Source: Cubamyces lactineus (Eukaryota > Basidiomycota > Agaricomycetes > Polyporales > Polyporaceae). Taken from it: a stretch of DNA of 64,000 bases. The translations under genes were made by a program, and so were the position numbers. Below the pieces are notes generated by a model, which saw only the letters and a list, made by a program, of their open reading frames with translations, did no database searches and had not been told where the DNA came from. Shown here one piece after another: positions 43,146 through 53,500 of the stretch. The stretch is taken from NCBI GenBank assembly GCA_022376465.1, contig JACDTU010000027.1, forward strand, positions 186,001 through 250,000, read 5' to 3'. Every line of letters starts with the position of its first letter. Position 1 is the stretch's first letter.

Positions 43146-46100
43146 TCCGCGGTCCTCCGAACTCCGTACCCCGTGAGGACCGCGTTGACTCCTCCGGTAC
43201 GGAGATCCTCAGGCTCAACGCGTCCGCTCTTTCCGACCCCCATGCACTCTTCCTCGACTTGTACTCCGATCCTATCCCAACTCCGTTCCGCGCCCTTATC
43301 GACTCCGGTTCCTCCCATTGTTTCATCGACTCCGATTTCGCGACTATGTATCAACTCCCAACTACCGCCGTAACCCCGCTCCGTCTACAGCTTTTTGACG
43401 GTACTTCTAACCACCTGATTACTTTGTTTACCACTCTGCCCGTACATTTCCCGTCTGGAGAAGTCCTCAATATAGATTTCTATGTTACTCCGCTCGACAA
43501 GTCCGTGTCTGCCGTTCTGGGATACAGCTGGCTCTCCGCCTACAATCCGTTGATTGACTGGAAGAAGCGCAGCATCCAATTCCGTTCCGCACCCCCGCCG
43601 CGTCCTGTTTCTGACACCATGGTACCCCCGCCAGCTCCGGCTGAGCGTACTCCGTCTACTCCGTCTACTCCGGCTACTCCGGAACTACCGACTTCTCCTA
43701 CTCCGACCTCCGTACCCCGGATCTCCCTTGTGAACGCTGCTGCTTTCGCTCGGGCTTGCAAACTCCCGGGGTCCGCGAGCTATACCCTGAACCTGTCTAC
43801 CCCGGACTTGGCTACTGCGCGGAGTTCGTCCATCCCCGACTCTCCCCCGGACCTCACCGGAGTTCCGGAGGAGTACCACGAGTTTGCGGACGTCTTCAGC
43901 AAGACCAAGGCCGACATCCTACCGGAGCATCGCCCCTACGACTTAAAGATCGACCTGGAAGAAGGGGCTACTCCGCCACTCGGACCTATTTACTCCCTCT
44001 CAAAACTCGAGCTCGACACGCTTCGGGAGTATATTGACGAGAACCTCCGATCGGGGTTCATACGTCCGTCCAACTCTCCCTGCGGAGCTCCCGTCCTCTT
44101 CGTCAAAAAGAAGGACGGATCTCTTCGCCTTTGCGTGGACTACCGGGGCTTGAATAAGATCACCCGGAAGGACCGCTACCCCCTTCCTCTCGTCTCGGAC
44201 TTGCTGGACGCGCCTCGGAAGGCCCGGATCTATACCAAAATCGACCTCCGTCACGCCTACAACCTAGTCCGCATAGCTCCCGGAGATGAGTGGAAGACCG
44301 CGTTTCGGACCCGCTATGGGTCTTTCGAATGGTTAGTCATGCCGTTCGGACTTTCTAACGCGCCCGCTGCTTTCCAGCGGTTCGTCAATGACATCTTCGC
44401 GGACATGCTCGATGTGTGCGTCATCGTCTACCTGGACGACATCCTCATCTACTCCGACAACCTCGAGCAACACCGCAAGCACGTCAAAGAGGTACTCCGG
44501 CGACTCCGCAAGCACCGGCTTTATGCCCGCGCTGACAAGTGCGAGTTCCACACCGACTCCGTCGAGTACCTCGGTTACATCCTCTCTCCCACCGGACTCA
44601 CCATGGCGGAGTCGAAGGTTAAGGCGATCTTGGATTGGCCCGAACCCCGGAAGGTCCGCGACATACAGTCGTTCCTGGGGTTCGCGAACTTCTATCGACG
44701 GTTTATTCCAAACTACTCCGAGATCGTACTACCGCTGACCCGCTTAACCCGCAAGTCCGTGCCTTGGCACTTCTCCGAGGAATGTCGGAGTTCGTTTAAC
44801 GCTCTCAAGAAGGCGTTCACGACAGCTCCGGTACTACACCACTGGATGCCCGACCGACCCCTCACCGTCGAGACTGACGCCTCGGACTACGCCATCGCCG
44901 GCATTCTCTCCCTTACCACCGAGTCCGGTGAACTCCACCCCATTGCCTTCCACTCCCGCACCTTGACCGGCGCGGAGTTGAACTACGACACCCACGACAA
45001 GGAACTCCTCGCGATCTTCGAATGTTTCAAGACCTGGCGGCACTACCTCGAAGGTTCGGCAACCCCGATCGACGTTGTCACGGACCACAAGAATTTGGTA
45101 TACTTCGCGACTACGAAGTTACTGACCCGCCGTCAAGCCCGATGGTCGGAGTTCCTCTCGCAGTTCAACCTCGTAGTCCGGTTCCGGCCAGGTAAGCTTG
45201 GAGCGAAGCCCGACGCACTGACACGCCGTTGGGACGTCTACCCAAAAGAGGGGGGCAGTGACTACTCCGTCGTCAACCCACACAACTACCGACCGGTTTT
45301 CACCCAGGAGCAGCTCGCCGCGTCCCTCCGGGCTACCTACCTCCGACCCCCCGTACTCCGAGCTTCCTTCGTCCTCGACTCCGAACAACTCCTCTCGGAC
45401 ATCAAGTCCGCTCAAGCAACCCCGACTCCTGACCCCGAACTATCTGCTGCACTCAAGCTCGCCTCCGAAGGTAACTCCCGATGGTCCCGCGATGAAGACG
45501 GGCTACTCCGACTCTCAGGTCGAGTCTATGTCCCGAACTCCGGCGACCTCCGCCTTCGCGTACTCCGAGCTTGTCACGACCACCCTACTGCCGGACACTG
45601 GGGACAGAACAAGACGCAAGCCCTGGTCCTGCGGGACTACGCCTGGCCCGGACTTCGACTCTTCGTCCGGGACTATTGTAAGTCCTGTACTACCTGTGCG
45701 CGAGCTAAAGTCCCCCGGCATCTCCCCTACGGTACTTTGAAGCAACTCCCGATCCCCGAGCGACCCTGGAACTCCATCTCCATGGACCTCATCGAGCAAC
45801 TCCCGAACTCCGCTGGCTACACCGCGATCTTGGTGGTAGTCGACAGGCTCACTAAGCAAGGTATATTCATCCCTACCCACGACACGCTTACAGCCTCGGA
45901 GTTAGCGGACTTGTTCGTACTCCATGTGTTCTCCAAGCACGGAGTTCCCTCGCACGTTACCTCCGACCGGGGCTCGGAGTTCGTCTCTCACTTCTTCCGC
46001 TCCCTCGGTAAGGCCCTCGACATGCGCCTTCACTTCACCTCCGGTTACCACCCGGAAGGCGACGGTCAAACCGAGCGGGTTAACCAGACCCTCGAGCAGT

Positions 46101-46867
46101 ACCTCCGGATCTATTCGAACTACCAGCAGGACAACTGGTCCCAACTCCTTCCCTTGGCGGAGTTCGCGTACAACAATGCTCCGTCCGCAACTACCGGTAT
46201 ATCCCCGTTCTTCGCGAACAAGGGCTACAACCCCGCCATCTCCGTCTACCCCGAGCGGGACCTCACCTCCGCTCGAGCTCGCGACTACGCTGTCGACCTC
46301 GACGAACTTCACACCCAACTCCGACAGCAGATCGCCGAAGCCCAGGCCCGGTACCAAGTACAGGCGGACAAACACCGTCTACCCGCGCCGGACTTCAAGG
46401 TCGGAGATCAGGTCTATGTCCGAGCTCAGCACATCCGGACTACTCGTCCCTCCAAAAAGTTGTCCGAGAAGTTCTTAGGTCCGTTCACTATCATCGCGCA
46501 GGTCGGAACTCACTCCTTCACCCTCCGACTACCGGACTCTATGCGCGCGGTACACCCCGTTTTCCATGTCTCACAACTCGAGCCTGCAACTCCGAACACC
46601 ATCCCCGGCCGCGTCCAAACTCCGCCACCTCCGATCCTGGTGGACGGAGAACCGGAGTACGAGATTTCGGAGATCCTCGACTCCAAGATTGACCGCCGGC
46701 GTCGGAGTTGTCAACTCCTGTACCTAGTCCGATGGGCAGGCTACGAAGGTACGGACGAAGAAACTTCGTGGATCTTGGCCACGGAGCTCGGACATGCCCA
46801 GGAGCTAGTTTCGGACTTCCACGCAGCTTACCCGGACAAGCCCGGACCTCTTGCTAAATTGTCTTGA
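43145..46867 (+). CDS. pol: Element D pol: PR, RT, RNase H, integrase, chromodomain
   Basis: Open frame in -1 to gag; first in-frame ATG is doubtful (43,259 or a frameshift product). About 1,240 aa. Protease ALIDSGSSHCFIDSDFA, VLGYSWL. RT PSNSPCGAPVLFVKKKDG, VIVYLDDILIYSDN. RNase H VETDASDYAIAGIL. Integrase zinc finger (CHDHPTAGHWGQNKT...CTTC), core MDLIEQLP, SDRGSEF, QTLEQYLRI. Chromodomain-like end EISEILDSKIDRRRR...YLVRWAGYEG. No stop or frameshift inside. Ends 107 bp before the convergent antisense gene. Confidence 0.95.
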   Translation, partial: VRGPPNSVPREDRVDSSGTEILRLNASALSDPHALFLDLYSDPIPTPFRALIDSGSSHCFIDSDFATMYQLPTTAVTPLRLQLFDGTSNHLITLFTTLPVHFPSGEVLNIDFYVTPLDKSVSAVLGYSWLSAYNPLIDWKKRSIQFRSAPPPRPVSDTMVPPPAPAERTPSTPSTPATPELPTSPTPTSVPRISLVNAAAFARACKLPGSASYTLNLSTPDLATARSSSIPDSPPDLTGVPEEYHEFADVFSKTKADILPEHRPYDLKIDLEEGATPPLGPIYSLSKLELDTLREYIDENLRSGFIRPSNSPCGAPVLFVKKKDGSLRLCVDYRGLNKITRKDRYPLPLVSDLLDAPRKARIYTKIDLRHAYNLVRIAPGDEWKTAFRTRYGSFEWLVMPFGLSNAPAAFQRFVNDIFADMLDVCVIVYLDDILIYSDNLEQHRKHVKEVLRRLRKHRLYARADKCEFHTDSVEYLGYILSPTGLTMAESKVKAILDWPEPRKVRDIQSFLGFANFYRRFIPNYSEIVLPLTRLTRKSVPWHFSEECRSSFNALKKAFTTAPVLHHWMPDRPLTVETDASDYAIAGILSLTTESGELHPIAFHSRTLTGAELNYDTHDKELLAIFECFKTWRHYLEGSATPIDVVTDHKNLVYFATTKLLTRRQARWSEFLSQFNLVVRFRPGKLGAKPDALTRRWDVYPKEGGSDYSVVNPHNYRPVFTQEQLAASLRATYLRPPVLRASFVLDSEQLLSDIKSAQATPTPDPELSAALKLASEGNSRWSRDEDGLLRLSGRVYVPNSGDLRLRVLRACHDHPTAGHWGQNKTQALVLRDYAWPGLRLFVRDYCKSCTTCARAKVPRHLPYGTLKQLPIPERPWNSISMDLIEQLPNSAGYTAILVVVDRLTKQGIFIPTHDTLTASELADLFVLHVFSKHGVPSHVTSDRGSEFVSHFFRSLGKALDMRLHFTSGYHPEGDGQTERVNQTLEQYLRIYSNYQQDNWSQLLPLAEFAYNNAPSATTGISPFFANKGYNPAISVYPERDLTSARARDYAVDLDELHTQLRQQIAEAQARYQVQADKHRLPAPDFKVGDQVYVRAQHIRTTRPSKKLSEKFLGPFTIIAQVGTHSFTLRLPDSMRAVHPVFHVSQLEPATPNTIPGRVQTPPPPILVDGEPEYEISEILDSKIDRRRRSCQLLYLVRWAGYEGTDEETSWILATELGHAQELVSDFHAAYPDKPGPLAKLS

Positions 46868-46974
46868 AGTTCACACGCGGAGTTCTCACCAGCAGATTTC
46901 TTTCTATACTCCTCCGCACTCGGACTACAAGATACTAGCTACGAAGTCCGAGGTCCGAAGTCCGTACTACCGCC

Positions 46975-48368
46975 CTACTCCGCCATGTCCATGTCCGCCG
47001 GGTCCTCCGGCCCCTTCCCCTCCTTCGCGCCCTCGCCCTGCTCCTCCTCCTCCTCACCGGACTTGCCCCGCGCGGACTTGTCCAACCCCGACCCATTCTC
47101 CTCCTCCCAGTCCGACCCAGCAACCCCCGCCCGCTCCAGCGCGTCCGCGATCGCGTCCTCCTTGTCCTGCGAGGTGATCTCAAGGATCTCCCGCAGCATA
47201 GTCCCGAACTCCGTCGCGAGTTCGGACTTCACCGCCTCGCGGACGGCCTCGCCGATGACGGCCTTCAACTCCTTCCGCACGATCTTGGCGATGGCATCGC
47301 CAAGACCCCGGACCTCCTCCCGCATCATCTCCTCCCGCTGCTCCTCCTCGTCGACCAGCAGGTCGATGACCCGCCCCGCGGTGCGCCGGTTGCGCTGCAC
47401 CGCGACGAGCAGGTGCTCGAGGAGCTCCCGGTCGGAGAGCTTCTCCGGGTCGTCGGACCACCGGAGGTCGGACTTCCCAACCTCTGGAAGTCCGGAGCTG
47501 GCGGACATCCGAGGGCCCGTCGACGAGCCTGCGATGCTCGGGCCTCGGGCGACGACTGTTCGTGCTGGGGGGTTAATTCCGGGTGGCGCGACAAAGGTCC
47601 ATCGGACCTCACCTGGCTGCAGCGGCTTCTCCGCCGCCTTCTCCACCGTCTTCTCCTTCTCCTTCTCCTTCCCCTTGCCCTTCTCCGCCCGCACCTTCTC
47701 CGAACTCCGAACTCCGGTGGGCGCGGGGGTCTCAAACCCGTCGTCGTCGACGACGATGGGGGCGGACTTGACCTTCTTGCGCTGCGGGCTTGGGGCCTCC
47801 TCCTTGCGCGCGATCCGGGCTTGGATGTCCGTGGGAAGTCCGCGGGCCCCGACGCACGCGCGCGACCGAGCTTTCTGGCATTGGACGCAACTCGACGTCC
47901 GTTTGCCCGCGCGGAACCGGCACGCGATTTGCTTCGCGGCGCACCGGTCGCACCTCGTCCTGTGGAACTCCGTTAGTCCGACCCCCGTACTCCGTACCCC
48001 GACCGGACTTACCGCGGGACGAGCAACTCCGCGTCGTCCTCTTCCTCCTCCGACTCCGGCTCCTCGTCCTCCGCGGGACGCTTGCTTCCCCGCGCGGAAG
48101 CCCCGGCCTTCGCGAGGGCAGCCTGGCGGATCAGCGCTGCTGCCTTCTGCGCGGCCTCGTACTCCGCGCGCTCTTTCTCCTCCCGTGCTCGCTCCTCCTC
48201 CGCTTTTCGCGCCCTGTAAACCACCGTTAGCCCGAACTCCGTACTCCGCAACCCCGGCAACCCCGGTACTTACGCTTCGGCTGCTGCGGCCTCCTCCGCC
48301 GCTGCCTTCATCCGGAGCTGCGCAAGGTGCGCCTCCAAAGCCTGAATGTTGTCGAGGGTTGAGGACAT
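46975..48368 (-). CDS. Antisense Zn(II)2Cys6 protein gene inside element D
   Basis: Three exons on the strand opposite to gag-pol: 48,368-48,274, 48,213-48,013, 47,959-46,975, joined by 60- and 53-bp introns with GTAAGT donors, CTAAC branch sites and CAG acceptors; 426 aa, in frame throughout. A TATATAAG box precedes the ATG by about 63 bp. The N-terminus is an Ala/Glu/Lys coiled coil (exons 1-2) and an acidic stretch. Exon 3 opens with C-x2-C-x6-C-x10-C-x2-C-x7-C (TRCDRCAAKQIAC...), exactly the fungal zinc-cluster spacing, with Lys/Arg inside. Then a basic KGKGKEKEKEK run, a helical region (LLEHLLVAVQRNRRTAGRVI) and an acidic C-terminus follow. Likely a DNA-binding regulator carried by the element; function inferred. 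Confidence 0.8.
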
Positions 48369-48430
48369 AGTGCTGGTGGTGGTGGTGGGAGACAAAGAGC
48401 GAGGACGAACCGGCTAAGTCTCACCCCCGT

Positions 48431-48438
48431 CTTATATA
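48431..48438 (-). promoter_or_regulatory. TATA box of the antisense gene
   Basis: TATATAAG on minus, between the gene start (48,368) and the 3' LTR, giving room for a short leader. It supports transcription independent of the LTR promoter. Confidence 0.65.
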
Positions 48439-48575
48439 CACCTTTCTTCATCGATTCTGACCCTGCCCCGATTCTTGATCTCCGTTCCCTGGACTTATCG
48501 GATTACCTTTTTTGGACAGACTTCCATTTCCCTTCACTATAGGCCCTCAAGGGTTCGGGCCTAGGGGGGAGGCAC

Positions 48576-49268
48576 TGTTACGCTCCGTGCTGTAACCCCG
48601 AAGCCCGATCCCCGAACCCCCGTACCCCGCTCCTTACTCCGCGTTACGTACTCCGTTCCTCCGTACTCCGCTCTTCCGTACCCCGTACCCCCGACTCCGT
48701 TCTCCGTACTCCGCACTTCGTACTCCGTACTTCGGACTTCCCCCGACCCCATGACTTACATGTCTCAGATAACCCCTCATGGCGCTACCTACATGAGGCT
48801 TTTGCTTACTGAGCTATCTACGTTATCTTACCCTTGGCAAGTTACTTCGTACTTTCGTTCTACTCCTTCCTATCACGTACATCTCTTATTGTTTCTATCG
48901 GGTTTCTGACTTAGTATAAATACTGCCCCGGAATGTAGTAGCTACTCAGTTCGGAAATCTCGTTATACCCATTACAGGTTCAACTCGTAGTCCTACACTC
49001 AACCCCGACCCTCTAGTCCGACCAACCTTCGTTCCCTTCCTACCAACCCCTTCAACCCAACCCCGTTCCCAAGTCCGACCTTCGTCCCGTCAAGTCCGTA
49101 CTCCGAAGTCCGCAAATAGAGGACACCGAGTCGGAACCCGTGCGTTACTAATAGTTTCGCGAAAGTCCTCACCCCAGTGCTAGTCCGACCTCCGGTCGTA
49201 CTCCGACCCCGAACTCCGTCCAAGTCCCGACCACCGGAGTTGTACCCCCGGACGGCACGGTCCTAACA
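48576..49268 (+). repeat. 3' LTR of element D (693 bp)
   Basis: Same length and, by eye, the same sequence as the 5' LTR. Preceded by the PPT-like AGGGGGGAGGCAC. Confidence 0.95.
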
Positions 49269-49616
49269 GGGTTCTATACCTATGACACCATATGTCGCGA
49301 TACTCGCACCATGGTCTTACTCATCGTACATAGGGATCACATGCCTCCTTTCTTCGCTTACTCATGGCACTCCTCTCTCAGTATATAAGGAGGACATTCT
49401 TCGCCCCTACTCTTCAGTCGTTCGCTCACAGACTGAAGAGTAAGTTCCTTCATTACCTATGCCTTTATATGCAGTTACTTACCAAGTACTTGTAGCTCTC
49501 TTTGTGTCGCTTACAGGTACTTGTATTATGCAATATAGTTGTTCGCTCACAGACTGAAGACTCTCTTTGTGTCGCTTACAGGTCGCTCCCAGCCTTCTAG
49601 GTTCAGAAGTTCATCA
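49269..49616 (+). repeat. Element C 5' LTR, second part
   Basis: Continues GGGTTCTATACC... to TTCATCA. It holds TATATAAG near 49,382 and an extra about 65-bp partly duplicated segment (49,516-49,582) that the 54,866 LTR lacks. Confidence 0.9.
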
Positions 49617-49635
49617 GGTTATGAGCCCTGCGCTC
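49617..49635 (+). other. Primer-binding site of element C: half tRNA-iMet
   Basis: GGTTATGAGCCCTGCGCTC immediately after the 5' LTR is complementary to the anticodon stem-loop of initiator tRNA-Met (GGGCTCATAACC core), the internal-priming mode known for Drosophila copia and yeast Ty5. Confidence 0.8.
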
Positions 49636-50588
49636 TAACTTGTTGCTGCTTCTGTCGACATCTCTGCGCGCACCCTCCCTTCGTCGACATTGCTGTTGTG
49701 CACCCTCCCCTCCATAATTCCTTAACTCTTGACTGTTGCCCGCCGACACTGCTACCAGGGGGACATTTCTGCGCTCGTGACGCAGCCCTGAGTGCTTTTA
49801 CTATAGCCCTAGTACTCAGTAGGCTGTACAGCTCTTTGTAGCGAGCTCTTTCTAGTATCCCTGGGTCAGGCCTCGCACTTGCGACAGCCAGCCCTTGTAT
49901 CCGGGTTCTTTAGGGACTTAGGACCGGAGGACAACTGTCTGGACCCTCCTTACGATACTCTTTTTGTCGGATAGCAGTACATAGTTTTTCTTGGGCACAG
50001 TTGGCAACTTCTACCCAGATTTTCGGGCATTTCGGCTGTCTGGATCTCTGGTTCTCCTGAACAGGTGTTCCCATCTACCAGGACTTCTCGGTGCACACAG
50101 CAAGTCAATCATCGCGCTTTTTCTGAACCGTTTTGGAGCCGACCACAGCGGAACCTCTTGCCATAGACTCTGAGGAGGAAGTCGACGCCACTCTCGACAA
50201 CCCTTCAGAATCATCTGCCTTTGATTGTTCTGGGCTTATCCACTTCTTCGACGTTGACGAGAACCTCGACCGTTACTACGACCCAGAAGACGACAGCTAC
50301 TTTGCTTGCGATAGCTTCCCCTGTCCTAATCGCTACCAGAACCTTCAAGAGCCTCCACCCGGTAACCTCTGGGCTGTAGTCCCAGAACCTTGGCAAGTTA
50401 CTCCGCTTCCTCCTTCTTCGACAGAAGAAGAAGACGACCTAGAATCAGTCTACGAGCTTTCACCTCTCCTTGCTCCCACACCCCTTCCTCCGGACGCGCC
50501 TCTCCAATTCGCGCCTCCACAATCTCCACCTCCTACACTCGATCTAACTGAAAATCTCGTCGATTCGCCCCAATTCTTTCTCCTCACT
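49636..50588 (+). other. Leader of element C with an ATG-less open frame
   Basis: Leader sequence to about 50,126. From there the polyprotein frame is open for about 150 codons up to the first ATG (50,589), with acidic, protein-like content (DSEEEVDATLDNPSESSAFD). Confidence 0.6.
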
Positions 50589-53500
50589 ATGGGCGACATC
50601 AAACCTAAATCTGTCCCTCTCCTTTCTTCGGCCAGCCAGTACGCCGACTGGGCTGCGAAGATGAAGGGTCTTCTCATGTTCATGAACTGCTGGGATGTAG
50701 TCTCTTCAGAGATGACTGAACCTTCCGACGCTGAAGAGCGCAAGGAGTATAGGAAGAAGAATGCTCAGGCATGGGGTCTGCTCTTCATGCGGACTGGGCC
50801 TAGCTTCCACTATCTCCTCGAGACGAAGACGACCAACGGCACCTCCTCTCCGGCCAATCTCACTGCCAAAGAGATGTGGGATGCGCTGAAAGACAAGTTT
50901 GGGAAACCGAACTCTGCGCACGTTTGGGGTCTCTTCGAGTCGCTCATCAGCGAGTCTCGCATGTCAGACCAGCGTTCGCTTCAGGATCAGATGAGTCGGA
51001 TTGTCACGCGTATCCGCGAGATCTCGACCAACGGCCTGAAGTTAGAGGACAACATCCAGGCCCTCATCCTTCTCTCCAAGGTCCCGGAGTCCTACCGACC
51101 TATGATCTCTGCGCTCATGGCCACTATGGACCTCGACAAGATCACCGTCGACGTCATCCTCGAGAAGTCTCTCTCTGAGGAAGCCATGCGCAAGACCGGT
51201 CAGTCCGCTGCTCGGATCTCCAAGACCAAGCCCAAGCTGTCCGGCCCCTGCGACTTCTGTGGCAGTCAGACCCATCATGAGTCGACTTGCTACAAGAAGC
51301 ACCCCGAGCTTCGCCCCAAGGGCAACAAGGGTAAGGGCAACGGTGGCAAGAAGAAGGACAAGGACAAGGAGAAGGACAAAGGGAAGGGAAAGGACAATTC
51401 TCATGACCATGCGCACGTCTCGGCCAATGTACTTGTAGCTGAATCCGGCTCTAACATGCACGCTTCTTTCTATGATGCGGCGAAAGCTGCTGCTGGTGTG
51501 CGGTATACTCGTTGGCTGATGGACTCTGGCGCATCTCAGCACGTCACTTGGTGCTTTGACGACTTCACCGAGTATGAACCCTTCGACAAACCGCTGACCT
51601 TCAATACCGCCTCATCTGGTGAAGGTTCGGTTATTCAGGGACTCGGTCAAGGCACTGTTAAAGCTGAGACTCTTGTTGATGGTCAACGGTGGACTATCAC
51701 TCTTCCGAACGTCTGCTATGTGCCTCAGGCCTCTGCACGACTGTTCTCCACCGATACCATTGAGAAGAATGGTTATTCTCTCTTCCAAGGAGCGAGAAAG
51801 ATGATGATCTTCGACAAGCAGCCGGAAGGCGCTGTCGACTCAGGCTCGACGATTCGCATCAAGGGTCGAAAGATCCTTGAGGCACCGTACAATCCTGCGA
51901 GCAATCTCTATGATTTGACTCTGGAGATTATCCTGAACAGGCATGTCCACCTAAACGTTCGCAGTTACAAGACTTGGCATCGTCGCTTTGGTCATGCAGG
52001 CAAGGAGCCTCTTCGCCACCTGCCTAAGAACGTAAAGGGTGTTGACCAGCTTGATCCCGCGGATGACGAACCGTGTGAGGGTTGTGCCTTTGGCAAATCC
52101 CACAGACTCCCTTTCCTGCCATCAGAAAAGCGTGCGACTGAGCCCCTTGAGCTCGTCCACACTGATCTTGATGGGCCAATGCGCACTGCGTCAGTTGGCA
52201 GCGGATTCAAGTACTTCGCTAGCTTCATTGATGATTACTCCGGTCTCGCCCGTGCTTACTTCCTGAAGTACAAGTTGGATGCCTTCAAAGCGTTCAAGGA
52301 CTTCAAGGCTTGGGCCGAGAATCAAACCGGGAGGAAAATCAAGCGAGTCCGCTCTGATCGTGGTGGGGAGTACACGTCAAATGAGTTCTCCGAGCTTCTC
52401 TGCAGTTTAGGGATTGAGCACCACAAAACCATGCCTGATTCGCCTCAGCAGAATGGACGCGCTGAACGCTGGAACCGTACAATCACTGAAAAGGCTCTGT
52501 CTATGCTTCATCATGCTGGACTTAGTCACGGTTTCTGGCAACTCACTATTGAGGCAGCCGTTCATATCTATAATCGTCAGCCTATGCGTCGCCTGAAATG
52601 GCGATGTCCCATCACTCTGTGGGATGGGACCATCCCTGATGTGTCCTATTTCCGCGTTTTTGGCTGCAAAGCCTATGTTCACGTGCAAAAGGACAAGCGC
52701 AAAGGGAAACTTGACAAGAAGGCTGTCGAGATGATCTTTGTCGGGTATGAGCAGGGTTCCAAGGGGTATAAATTTTGGAACACAGCTACCCACTCTATTA
52801 TTGTATCTCGCGATGTGATCTTTGACGAAGAGTCTTTTCCTGCACATAAGATTCCTGGCAATCATCCTGTTACCCCAGACGATAGTCTGTTCTCAGATCA
52901 AGAAGTCCCTTCAGACGACGCCTCCAATGCTGAGCCTGAAAACTTCGAGATTGATATCCCTCTTCTTATTTCTCTCCCAGAGGTCGCGCCTCCTGCACCT
53001 CCTGCACCTACAGAGCAACCTGCTCCCCCTCCTCCGCAACAACCTGATCCACCACCTGCTGTTCCTCCACCGCGACCTAACCATCAGCGGAATCGTCATG
53101 AGCCAGTGGGAGGTCCTAGCATAGCGCGTGATCGCCCTCGTCGCGAGAACATTCCTAGACCTCAGCGCTACAGGGACAGCGTGTACGGTGATGAGCCACC
53201 TGCAAAGGTTGATGCTCGTACTGATGCGGAAGGGAACTTGGAGGACGATGAACAAGTTGTACAGTCTATCATTGCAATGCTCGCCGCCGCAACCCATAAG
53301 CCTGGCATTCCTAACTCTCATCGACAAGCCATGGCATCTCCAGATGCGGAGAAGTGGCGTGCAGCTGAGAAGGCAGAGTACGACTCACTCATTGAGAACA
53401 AGACCTGGCTTCTTGTGCCTAGGCCAAAGAACCGACAAGTCGTCGCCAATCGTTGGGTGTATGACATCAAGCATGATGGTCGGTACAAGGCTCGTCTTGT

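Larger units (their letters stand above)
40952..49268 (+). mobile_element. Element D: full-length Ty3/gypsy chromovirus with antisense gene
   Basis: 8,317 bp; two 693-bp LTRs that look identical; TSD GGGTT (40,947-40,951 and 49,269-49,273). Order: LTR, self-primer PBS, gag, -1 frameshift, PR-RT-RH-IN-chromodomain, then on the other strand a spliced Zn2Cys6 gene, PPT (GGGGGGAGG), LTR. The whole element, on both strands, is rich in CTCCG pentamers. All reading frames are intact; it looks recently active. Confidence 0.95.
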
